From an uncultured Ruminococcus sp. (lineage in GTDB: Bacteria; Bacillota; Clostridia; Oscillospirales; Ruminococcaceae): a stretch of DNA of 7,808 nt. Below the pieces are notes generated by a model, which saw nothing but the letters and a program-made list of their open reading frames with translations, was not told where the DNA came from and made no database searches. Where the stretch lies: positions 1 to 7,808 of the forward strand of contig UQXS01000112.1 in assembly GCA_900545125.1 (NCBI GenBank), read 5' to 3'. Shown here piece after piece: positions 1-5,874 of this stretch (position 1 is its first letter; each line of letters opens with the position of its first letter). The position numbers were made by a program, and so were the translations under genes.

Positions 1-1481
1 TACGTATCAACAAGCGATTGAATATCTCCGCATTTAAGGATCGTTTCAGTAAACGAAGAATCGCCGATAATCTTTTTTAGACAGTCGGTCTTTTCAAACT
101 GATCTATCACTGAAAGTCCGCTGCCAATGTTGCCTTTAAGCGGATAGAGAGCAATGCTGTAGTCGCCATCAGAAATACGCTTATCAAATTCGGCGGCAGT
201 GACATCTTCAATGCCGATATATATTCCGAGTTTTTCCTGCCATGACTGCGAAAGAATATGGAGATCTCCGGAATCGGCTGTTTCGGCATTTACCAGTATT
301 TTTACCGATTCAACAGAACCTATATTAAGTTCACTTTTGGCATCCTGTAAATATTTTTTTGCCTGTTCCGGATCATACAGGCTGAACTGGCTGTCAGAGG
401 AAAGTTCACGGTAGCTTCTTCCTGCAACTTTTACCGCAGGCGGAATAATTCCGGCAGCTGTTTCGGTATCGTCTCCGATACGCTCACTGAGACTGCTGTA
501 ATCAATGGAGTAAGCCAGTGCCTTGCGAAGATTTACATTGGAAAAGTACTTGTCATTCGGATTAAATATAAGTCCAAGGGTTATGGCAGGACTGCTTTTG
601 ATCGAGTATTTTTTCTTGCTGTAAGAATTGCTGAGCGTTGAAAAGCATTCGATTTTTTCTTCTTTAAAGAGTTTACGGATGTCGCTTTCCGAATCCTGAA
701 TAGTAAAACTTACATAAGTCGGAAGAATCTGAAACTGTTCGTTCTTATTTATTTCGTTTCTCCTCATATAAAGGATATTATGGTTTCCGTAAGGGTCAAA
801 GAACCATTGTCTTACATAAAAAGCACCGTTTGACATAACAGATTTATCGTCAAGACCATATCGTCCTTTTGTTGAGTTAAAGAATTCACGGTTACATGGA
901 AAAGCGGCTGCCGTGGAAAGCATTCCCAGAAATTCGGCGCAAGGATATTCCAGAGTTATTTCCAAAGTATAATCATCCGGAGCAGATATTCCGGCACTTT
1001 CCGGTTCTGCTTCTCCTTTTATTATTTTGCTGCCGTTCTTTATGCACATGAAATCCGAGGTAAAAGGCGACTGCATTTTCGGATCAAGAACACGCTGTAA
1101 AGCAAAAACATAATCCTGTGCAGTTACGGGAAAATATTCGTCGTTGCCGATAACATCGTCACCGTTAGTATCGAAAAACCAGTAGTTATCTTTGCGCAGG
1201 ACAAATGTGTATGTCAGATTATCGGAAGATATGGTATAGCTTTCGGCATTGCAGCACGATATATTTCCGTTTTCGCCGGCAGAAACGAGACCGCTGTACA
1301 GATTTTTTATTACCGTATTTGAGGATGAATCGTTGGCAAACTGAGGATCAAGACTTTGCGGATTTCCCGAAAGAGGGACGTCATACATATGATTTGCGCC
1401 GCTTCCCTTGTCATCTTTTCCGCATGAATAAAACGGGAACGCAAGGAGAGCAGCAAGAAATAATGCTGTTAATTTTTTCAA
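1..1481 (-). CDS. Peptide/oligopeptide ABC transporter substrate-binding lipoprotein (SBP_bac_5, OppA-like), 3' end outside window
   Basis: Extracellular peptide-binding receptor of an ABC importer; the permease and ATPase genes are not in the window. The first 493 codons are open, and the frame still runs at base 1. The start is TTG at 1481, set by AGGAG at 1488-1492 six bases upstream. Residues 1-19 form a lipoprotein signal peptide (two lysines, hydrophobic LTALFLAALLAF, then YSC), with Cys20 as the lipidated residue. Family hallmarks follow in order: LSGNPQSLDPQFA (37-49), NLYSGLVS (60-67), LTYTFVLRKD (89-98), VTAQDYVFALQRVLDP (119-134), and later a segment reading NLRKALAYSIDYSSL. OppA proteins usually have 530-600 residues, so perhaps 40-100 are missing. 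Residues 104-115 (DTNGDDVIGNDE) resemble an EF-hand calcium loop. The gene lies 125 bases downstream of the VanY-like gene with a hairpin just before its RBS. The family call is firm; the exact ligand cannot be read. Confidence 0.9.
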   Translation of the reverse strand, partial: MKKLTALFLAALLAFPFYSCGKDDKGSGANHMYDVPLSGNPQSLDPQFANDSSSNTVIKNLYSGLVSAGENGNISCCNAESYTISSDNLTYTFVLRKDNYWFFDTNGDDVIGNDEYFPVTAQDYVFALQRVLDPKMQSPFTSDFMCIKNGSKIIKGEAEPESAGISAPDDYTLEITLEYPCAEFLGMLSTAAAFPCNREFFNSTKGRYGLDDKSVMSNGAFYVRQWFFDPYGNHNILYMRRNEINKNEQFQILPTYVSFTIQDSESDIRKLFKEEKIECFSTLSNSYSKKKYSIKSSPAITLGLIFNPNDKYFSNVNLRKALAYSIDYSSLSERIGDDTETAAGIIPPAVKVAGRSYRELSSDSQFSLYDPEQAKKYLQDAKSELNIGSVESVKILVNAETADSGDLHILSQSWQEKLGIYIGIEDVTAAEFDKRISDGDYSIALYPLKGNIGSGLSVIDQFEKTDCLKKIIGDSSFTETILKCGDIQSLVDT

Positions 1482-1500
1482 TTTAATCTCCTTTTGATAA

Positions 1501-1533
1501 AGGCAACACCGCAAAATCATTGCCGTGTTGCCT
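1501..1533 (-). terminator. Strong hairpin, terminator or attenuator, between VanY-like gene and lipoprotein gene
   Basis: A nine-base perfect stem (aggcaacac at 1501-1509 with gtgttgcct at 1525-1533) continues after one mismatch with four more pairs and a five-base loop. On the minus strand it is followed by TTTATC, a short U tract. It ends only eight bases before the RBS of the lipoprotein gene. It could end transcription of the VanY-like gene, or act as an attenuator in the lipoprotein leader. The U tract is poor, so full termination is uncertain. A second small hairpin (aaacag at 1546-1551 with ctgttt at 1557-1562) lies just upstream on the same transcript. Confidence 0.5.
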
Positions 1534-1597
1534 GAAATAAACCGGAAACAGAAATACTGTTTGTTTCTTGTTGGTATTCTGTATTATATGAAATCAG

Positions 1598-1627
1598 ATT
1601 ATGAGATCAGTTCATGTTTACTGTCAC
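1598..1627 (-). promoter_or_regulatory. Possible promoter for the lipoprotein gene, inside the 3' end of the VanY-like gene
   Basis: On the minus strand, GTGACA (1622-1627) and CATAAT (1598-1603) are separated by 18 bases; each matches the sigma-A consensus at five of six positions. Transcription would start near 1591 and give a leader of about 110 bases containing the 1501-1533 hairpin. A perfect TATAAT also occurs at 1583-1588 but lacks a recognisable -35. The first element overlaps the stop region of the preceding gene, so this remains tentative. Confidence 0.3.
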
Positions 1628-2689
1628 AATAAAACCGTCAGAATTATTTCCGGAAACGGTATATGTTTTGTTTGCAGGAACGGGAACTGCCGTGTCACTG
1701 CCCGAACTTGCCGGAGCATAATATACATGATAAACATCAGAACCAACGCTGACCTCTAAAGGCTTACTGCTATTATACTCTTTAACCTTGTCGATATACT
1801 CTTCAAGGCACAGATTGTTTTCTCTTATGTAAGAAGCATGGGGAATGCCAACGTATCTGTATGTCTGCGTTCTCGGAGCTTCTCCGGTAATGCTGTCCTT
1901 GCCTTCCGGATAACGGACAATAAAGCCGTAATCGGCGGCGTGTTCGTCAATCCATGTATAGATTCCGGTAGGTGAGTAGAATCCGGAGCTTGAACCGTCC
2001 TTGGGAAAAATTCCCATATCAAAGGTTTTTGCGGAATGATAGTCTGTATATCCGCCCTGATACTGTGAACTTCCGCTGTAATATTTATCATTTTGTTCTT
2101 CAAGTGTTCTGTATCCGCCGATTATCATAATATCATTATTGTTGGATTCCTTATAAAAAGCCTCCATCATATTGTTGAGTTGATTAATAGTTTCAGAATC
2201 CAGACGCATTACATAATCGCTGACACTGTAGAAATCGGTTTTGATATGATCGTAAAGGGTAACAGGCTCGGAATCCGATTCAGGGAAAGTATACTGATGA
2301 GCCTGATTTATCAGAATCAGATTTCCGCAGTTAAGATCACTGGAAGAATGATTTTCCGTGATATATTCCGCAGCTGTTGTATTGGTCTTATCGGAAGAAG
2401 TAAGAATAGAATTAGTATCGTCGCTTGTGGTCAGATTATCTATAATAGCTGAGTCAGAGTCTCCGCTGGTAGTATCGCTGATATCTGATGAGTCAGAAGC
2501 AGAAGTTTTATCCTGCTGCGTTTTTTTGCTGTCTTTCTTCCCGTTTTTGCAGCTTTTCATGCAGGAAGCGGGTATAACTATCAGAACAATAAGTACGAGA
2601 ACAGCAGCAGCGATACGGTCGTATCTGACTCTGTATTTTTTAGAAGCGCCTTGTCTGCGCCTGTCTCTGCGCTTATTACCGTTGTTCAT
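1607..2689 (-). CDS. Membrane-anchored VanY/M15-type D-Ala-D-Ala carboxypeptidase-like protein with altered zinc motif
   Basis: 360 residues. A very basic N-terminus (KRRDRRR, KKYRVR) is followed by one membrane segment at about 26-42, so the protein is anchored with its bulk outside. Residues 50-120 form a Ser/Thr/Asp-rich linker. Residues 140-305 are a VanY-like fold: GGYRTLEEQ (191-199), DYHSAKTFD (216-224), IYTWIDEHAADYGFIVRYPEGK (243-264), ITG (267-269), YRYVG (277-281) and LCLEEYID (293-300). VanY enzymes trim the terminal D-Ala from peptidoglycan stems using two His and one Asp as zinc ligands. His218 and Asp224 remain, but are one residue closer than the usual H-x6-D, and the expected E-P-W-H before RYVG reads R-T-Q-T. 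The protein may therefore be inactive, altered in chemistry, or using His284 of IPHA. Residues 310-360 are an unrecognised C-terminal extension. AAGGAGA at 2701-2707 serves the ATG. The fold call is firm; activity is doubtful. Confidence 0.85.
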   Translation of the reverse strand: MNNGNKRRDRRRQGASKKYRVRYDRIAAAVLVLIVLIVIPASCMKSCKNGKKDSKKTQQDKTSASDSSDISDTTSGDSDSAIIDNLTTSDDTNSILTSSDKTNTTAAEYITENHSSSDLNCGNLILINQAHQYTFPESDSEPVTLYDHIKTDFYSVSDYVMRLDSETINQLNNMMEAFYKESNNNDIMIIGGYRTLEEQNDKYYSGSSQYQGGYTDYHSAKTFDMGIFPKDGSSSGFYSPTGIYTWIDEHAADYGFIVRYPEGKDSITGEAPRTQTYRYVGIPHASYIRENNLCLEEYIDKVKEYNSSKPLEVSVGSDVYHVYYAPASSGSDTAVPVPANKTYTVSGNNSDGFIVTVNMN

Positions 2690-2712
2690 ATAAAAGAATC
2701 TCTCCTTAGAGT

Positions 2713-2750
2713 CTGTTCAGCGTTTTATGTGCAGATAAGATGCTGAACAG
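2713..2750 (-). repeat. Inverted repeat (hairpin) in the 5' UTR of the VanY-like gene
   Basis: ctgttcagc (2713-2721) and gctgaacag (2742-2750) form a perfect nine-base inverted repeat around a 20-base loop. In the mRNA the hairpin would end five bases before the RBS AAGGAGA (2701-2707). This fits an mRNA-stabilising or translation-modulating structure, or an operator of about 38 bp just downstream of the promoter. No U tract follows, so it is not a terminator. Confidence 0.5.
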
Positions 2751-2772
2751 GTATTATTTCCAATTGTTATAT

Positions 2773-2801
2773 ATTATACCACAAAAAATCCGGATTGTAA
2801 A
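2773..2801 (-). promoter_or_regulatory. Sigma-A promoter for the VanY-like gene
   Basis: On the minus strand, TTTACA (2796-2801), a 17-base spacer and TATAAT (2773-2778) are preceded by TGG, an extended -10. Five of six -35 positions and all of -10 match consensus. The predicted start, near 2766, leaves a leader of about 75 bases. The spacer holds a 10-bp perfect palindrome, aatccggatt (2787-2796), which could be an operator half or chance. The remaining gap bases 2802-2868 are A/T-rich with no clear terminator for the upstream gene. Confidence 0.75.
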
Positions 2802-2868
2802 GCTTTTTTTTGAATTTTTACAAAAAAATTGAAATTCAGTTACAATATGGTTAAAACATAGTGTCGCC

Positions 2869-4155
2869 TTATATTTTTTCGATCAGCCGTGGAAAGGCGT
2901 AGCAGACACCTGCAATAAACATCATTTTGACGATGACGGAAAAGGAGAGTAATCTTCGTCTGATGAGACATTTTTTCAGCATCCGGGGACTGTCCTTGTA
3001 GTCGGACAGACTTCTGAAAATACGTGAAGCATTGTCATAATCGCTGTGAAATTCGGCATTTGCAAGCAGTTCAATGCCTTTTCTGTAGTCATCTTCCAGT
3101 GTGTAATCATTCCGGAGCAGAAGGTCGGTACACTCCTGAACTTTAACAGGGCTGTCCTTATAATTTTCAAGTCTGATAAAAATATTCCTTGCCTGTTCGG
3201 TTTCCTCATAGGATACGCTGTCTGCAAGCATACGGCAGGCATTCCGGTAATCCTCTTCCTTGAAAGATTCCGTTTTGCGCCTGCATTCTTCGAGAATTAT
3301 TCCGGCATTTTTGCAGTCTCCGGATTTTAAAAAAAGTTCCCTTGCTTTTGAGATTTCTTCTGAATTACGGGCAGAATCCATCATCCGGACGGCGCTGTTG
3401 AAAATTGCCTGTCTGTTCAGCATTTCAAGTTCCTGACATCCCAGACGGACTGCTGTTCTGTAGCTGCTGCTGAAAGAAAGATCGCATTTCAGTTCAGGTA
3501 TCTTTGCCGGATCGTCAAGTTCGCATTCGACGAGAAGTTTTCCGAGATATGCAGACGGTTCATCCGGAGATACAGCGACAGCACGCTGAAAATATCCATA
3601 AGCCTGTGCCCATTTTCGCTTTTCAAGGCATAGATTGCCACGCCGTATCAGATCTTCCGCTGTCAGAGGATCTTCAGATTCTTCATTGAATGACGTGTCT
3701 GTTTCGGAATTTTCAATGAGTTTTTTCTGCATAACATCAATATATTCCGCTTCCTTGCGGTATTCACTGCGTCTTTGAGGTTCGCTTTTATTTACTGCTT
3801 CGAGAAATGCCTTATCGCACAAAACAGACTTATATCGTATTTTCCGGCATTCCGGGATCATAAAGCCGATTTCCTGATCTGATTTGTAGCGCACACCGTA
3901 CAGACAGAGAACAAGCTGCCAGTATATTTCCGGATCATTATGTATATGTCTGAGCAGATTTTTGTATAAGTCGGCAGCCTTGTCAAATTCACGTATCTGC
4001 CGGAGATGATTTCCTCGGTTAAGTATGGCAGTTATGTCATCCTTGTCCGAAACGGGAAGTGTCTGTGACGTTTTACAGAATTTGCATACACACAAAGATT
4101 GTCCGGGTTCTGTTTTTATTTCTCTTTCGCACATTTTGCATTTATATAAAGACAT
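2869..4155 (-). CDS. Zinc-ribbon, TPR-like repeat protein with C-terminal membrane segment
   Basis: 428 residues, function unknown. Residues 4-34 are a zinc ribbon with Cys6-x2-Cys9 and Cys24-x2-Cys27 ending in QTLP. Helical TPR-like units follow at about 44-148 (EFDKAADLYKNLL, then IYWQLVLCLYGVRY) and 165-245 (WAQAYGYFQRAVAVSPDEPSAYLGKL). Three repeats of about 45 residues come next: 253-291, 303-342 and 355-396. Each has the form helix, A-R-x-I/L-F, then Y/C-K-D/N-S/A, then E-C; the second and third contain YKDS. Residues 402-420 are hydrophobic with basic flanks (RRR before), so a C-terminal membrane tail is likely and the zinc ribbon would be cytoplasmic. From memory, the order matches gut-Firmicute proteins in which a TIR domain sits between the two TPR blocks; no TIR is present here. 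The ATG is 12 bases after the AraC-type gene, whose stop overlaps the RBS (TAAGGAGA), so the two are coupled. It probably scaffolds a protein complex at the membrane. Confidence 0.8.
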   Translation of the reverse strand: MSLYKCKMCEREIKTEPGQSLCVCKFCKTSQTLPVSDKDDITAILNRGNHLRQIREFDKAADLYKNLLRHIHNDPEIYWQLVLCLYGVRYKSDQEIGFMIPECRKIRYKSVLCDKAFLEAVNKSEPQRRSEYRKEAEYIDVMQKKLIENSETDTSFNEESEDPLTAEDLIRRGNLCLEKRKWAQAYGYFQRAVAVSPDEPSAYLGKLLVECELDDPAKIPELKCDLSFSSSYRTAVRLGCQELEMLNRQAIFNSAVRMMDSARNSEEISKARELFLKSGDCKNAGIILEECRRKTESFKEEDYRNACRMLADSVSYEETEQARNIFIRLENYKDSPVKVQECTDLLLRNDYTLEDDYRKGIELLANAEFHSDYDNASRIFRSLSDYKDSPRMLKKCLIRRRLLSFSVIVKMMFIAGVCYAFPRLIEKI

Positions 4156-4167
4156 TGCGGTATCTCC

Positions 4168-4956
4168 TTAATCGTTATTCTCAGCCATTCTGCGGTATTC
4201 TGAGGGCGTGCAGTTCTTGTATTTCTTGAACTGGCGCATAAAATAGGAATCGTTTTCATATCCGCATTCTTCTGCAACAGCACTGACGGAGAGATCGGTC
4301 GATGTCAGCAGTTCACAGCTTCGTGCAAGCCGGCTTTCTATAACGTCACGGATAAATGTAACGCCGAAAGCTTCTGTATACAGACGATGCAGATATGAGC
4401 GGCTTATTCCGAGTTTGCGGCTTATATCCGCTGCATTCCACTCCAGCGAAGGATTGTCATATATTGAACGGCGAATTTTTTTAAGTTCCGAATATTTTGG
4501 GATAAGACTCTTCTTGCGTGTGGGAAAGTCAGTGTGGAATTCACTTATCAGCACGAATATTATTTTCATGTGCAGTTCAAGGAGAGTATCCGTGTAAGTT
4601 CCCTGACGGACGAAGTTGTTTTTTATTTCTATAAGTGATGAGATCATGGGAAATTCATCCTTTAATCTGACCGGAGTATTTGCAGGCAGTTTTATGGATG
4701 CCATAAATTGTCTGTCGGCAGTTGAGGGAGAGAAACTTATACAGTCAAATCTCAGATCCTGCTTTGGCGGAAAGTGCAGATCTTTTTTTCCGCCTGCGCC
4801 GAGTAACATTGCAGAATTTGCCGGGACACTGATTTCACTGCCGTTTATTGAATATTTCGCTGGTTTTTTAAAAAAATAGAGTTTGAAAGTATTTTCCGGA
4901 ACCGATATATCGTTAGTATCACGAGTGCAGTCAATATCCACCTGAAAGATTTTCAT
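4168..4956 (-). CDS. AraC/XylS-family transcriptional regulator
   Basis: 262 residues, the usual length for the family. The first 150 or so residues form a cupin-like sensor domain rich in short strands (TFKLYFFKKPAKYSINGSEISV, 23-44, then SAMLLGAGGKKDLHF, 48-62). Residues 155-258 are the paired helix-turn-helix DNA-binding domain. The first HTH is at 174-196 (ADISRKLGISRSYLHRLYTEAFG). The second is at 222-245, followed by the signature region ECGYENDSYFMRQFKKYKNCTPSEYRR (230-256). Such proteins usually activate nearby genes on binding a small ligand; the ligand here cannot be read. GGGAGGG at 4961-4967, four bases before the ATG, fixes the start. The zinc-ribbon/TPR gene directly downstream is the clearest co-transcribed partner. 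It could control itself and that partner, or a promoter elsewhere such as the palindrome-bearing one at 2773-2801. The family call is firm. Confidence 0.95.
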   Translation of the reverse strand: MKIFQVDIDCTRDTNDISVPENTFKLYFFKKPAKYSINGSEISVPANSAMLLGAGGKKDLHFPPKQDLRFDCISFSPSTADRQFMASIKLPANTPVRLKDEFPMISSLIEIKNNFVRQGTYTDTLLELHMKIIFVLISEFHTDFPTRKKSLIPKYSELKKIRRSIYDNPSLEWNAADISRKLGISRSYLHRLYTEAFGVTFIRDVIESRLARSCELLTSTDLSVSAVAEECGYENDSYFMRQFKKYKNCTPSEYRRMAENND

Positions 4957-4977
4957 TTTTCCCTCCCATTAGTACAA

Positions 4978-5001
4978 AGCCGACAGTAAAAACTGCCGGC
5001 T
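4978..5001 (-). terminator. Hairpin terminator after the YhbS-like acetyltransferase
   Basis: agccg/cggct and cagt/actg pair around an AAAA loop on the plus strand, with one mismatch, giving a stem of five plus four pairs. The minus-strand RNA continues UUUGUACU, a short U tract. It starts 15 bases after the acetyltransferase stop and ends 10 bases before the RBS of the AraC-type gene. It may be a leaky terminator that lets some transcripts through, because no convincing promoter is visible in the 61-base gap. Confidence 0.55.
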
Positions 5002-5016
5002 GAATTTTATCCGTTA

Positions 5017-5670
5017 TTATCTGATAACTGAATGAGAGTGAATGTAGAATTCTTCCTGACTTGGCTGCCATGCCTTGATCTTAGGCGGAAAGAGCTTGTC
5101 AAATTCCGCAACAGCCTTAGTATCGCTGCATGGCTCATCAGCATTACTGGGGTGATAGAACCATTTTCTGCCATCAAGAGCGTCAGCGCTGAGTACCTTT
5201 ACAAGCAAGGGAGCGGGGAAAACATCGCCCTCAAAACACACATTGTACTTTTTGCAGCTTTTATAGCCACGGGCAACATAGTTATCAGGATTACCGAAAT
5301 TTATAACCACGTCATATCCCATTTCTTTTACGATTTCAAATGTATGCTCAAGGAGAGTCTTACCGTATCCCATGCGCTGAAAATCAGGGTGTATACAAAT
5401 AGGTCCCATAGTAACGATTGGTTTTATATTGCCGTTTTCATCTGCAAGCTCGGCTTTGGTATACATAATACAGCCAATTATTTTTTTATTGATTTCAATG
5501 ACATGAGCAAGTTCCGGAATAAAATCCCTGTGCTTTCTCATCATATGGATAAAATAATGCTCATTGCAGCCGGGGACGCTTAAATTCCAGAATGCTTCAC
5601 GGGCAAGATTTTCAACTTCACGATAGTCTTTCTCTGTTTCCAAACGGATAATATAGTCATTTTTATTCAT
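5017..5670 (-). CDS. GNAT family N-acetyltransferase (YhbS-like)
   Basis: 217 residues. It should transfer an acetyl group from acetyl-CoA to an amine on an unknown small molecule or protein. The acetyl-CoA site is clear: TMGPICIHPDFQRMGYGKTLLEH (87-109) with Q98-x2-G101-x-G103 as the pyrophosphate loop, preceded by strands HVIEINKKIIGCIMYTKAEL (56-75). The segment NFGNPDNYVARGYKSCKKYNV (124-144) is the usual YhbS-type motif B and is followed by a C-terminal region ending in a helix. The ATG at 5670 is chosen because AGGAGG at 5678-5683 sits seven bases upstream. An upstream in-frame TTG (5733) would add 21 residues but lies inside a structured leader and has no good RBS. The gene has its own complex leader and is followed by a hairpin, so it is probably its own transcription unit. 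Substrate unknown. Confidence 0.9.
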   Translation of the reverse strand: MNKNDYIIRLETEKDYREVENLAREAFWNLSVPGCNEHYFIHMMRKHRDFIPELAHVIEINKKIIGCIMYTKAELADENGNIKPIVTMGPICIHPDFQRMGYGKTLLEHTFEIVKEMGYDVVINFGNPDNYVARGYKSCKKYNVCFEGDVFPAPLLVKVLSADALDGRKWFYHPSNADEPCSDTKAVAEFDKLFPPKIKAWQPSQEEFYIHSHSVIR

Positions 5671-5677
5671 TGTTTTT

Positions 5678-5683
5678 CCTCCT
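5678..5683 (-). promoter_or_regulatory. Shine-Dalgarno that fixes the acetyltransferase start
   Basis: AGGAGG, a perfect anti-16S match, is seven bases before ATG 5670. GGAGG (5678-5682) is exactly complementary to CCUCC at 5703-5707 in the upstream leader stem arm, so it can be masked by local pairing of five G/C-rich base pairs. Confidence 0.8.
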
Positions 5684-5742
5684 GAAATGTTGTGACGCAA
5701 CGGGAGGTTTGTGTCAGATAGCAGTATTCGCAAACCACCCGT

Positions 5743-5778
5743 TTACGCTGCTATCTCAGGTCTGTTATTTTTATTCAA
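5743..5778 (-). CDS. Possible 11-codon leader peptide (MNKNNRPEIAA)
   Basis: TTG start at 5778, eight bases after AAGGAG, and a single UAA stop at 5743-5745. Codons seven to eleven lie over stem arm B'. The reading frame is the same as that of the acetyltransferase, and no other stop codon occurs in the 24 codons between the UAA and ATG 5670. The first bases (TGAATAAAAAT) match the start of the acetyltransferase gene exactly. A peptide this short cannot be confirmed by sequence alone. Confidence 0.4.
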   Translation of the reverse strand: MNKNNRPEIAA

Positions 5779-5814
5779 ACAACAATCTCCTTAAATATAA
5801 TGTATAAAAATACA

Positions 5815-5830
5815 GGCATAATTTCATGCC
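5815..5830 (-). terminator. Weak hairpin after the CmpB-like gene
   Basis: ggcat (5815-5819) and atgcc (5826-5830) form a five-base stem; the minus strand continues TGTATTTTTATA. It starts 45 bases after the stop of the CmpB-like gene, so it could be a weak terminator. The stem is too short to be confident. No convincing -35/-10 pair for the acetyltransferase was found in the A/T-rich DNA next to it. Confidence 0.25.
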
Positions 5831-5874
5831 GTAATTTTACCGTTCATTTTATGTGAGCACACTCTAAGTTATTC

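Larger units (their letters stand above)
5678..5792 (-). promoter_or_regulatory. Structured leader with interleaved inverted repeats and anti-SD: candidate attenuator or riboswitch
   Basis: Read on the minus strand, the order is: RBS AAGGAG (5787-5792), an 11-codon ORF, arm B' AGAUAGCAG (5748-5756), stop UAA (5743-5745), arm A' CGGGUGGUUUG (5731-5741), arm B CUGCUAUCU (5716-5724), arm A CAAACCUCCCG (5701-5711), then the gene's RBS. B' pairs with B in nine perfect pairs. A' pairs with A in 10 of 11. The B'-A'-B-A order is an H-type pseudoknot, or two competing hairpins. Arm A carries CCUCC, which can instead pair with the gene's own GGAGG. A ribosome on the short ORF would cover B' and, when stopping, A'. 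This is the layout of translational attenuators before resistance genes, or of a ligand-sensing RNA. The repeats are seen directly; the switching is inference. I do not recognise it as a named Rfam class. Confidence 0.65.

Noticed and set aside
1501..1533. Palindrome as an insertion-sequence end
   Set aside because: No transposase remnant, partner terminal repeat or target duplication is visible; a terminator/attenuator explains it better.
2093..2693. Two overlapping plus-strand ORFs (119 and 111 codons)
   Set aside because: Shadows of the VanY-like gene; low-complexity products opposite its Ser/Asp-rich linker.
5032..5583. Plus-strand ORF of 183 codons
   Set aside because: It is the antisense shadow of the YhbS-like acetyltransferase, which has clear GNAT motifs and a perfect RBS; the plus-strand product shows no domain and no RBS of note.
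5671..5733. 21-residue N-terminal extension of the acetyltransferase from TTG 5733
   Set aside because: The TTG lies inside stem arm A' with no usable SD, while ATG 5670 has AGGAGG at seven bases. The extension is leader RNA.
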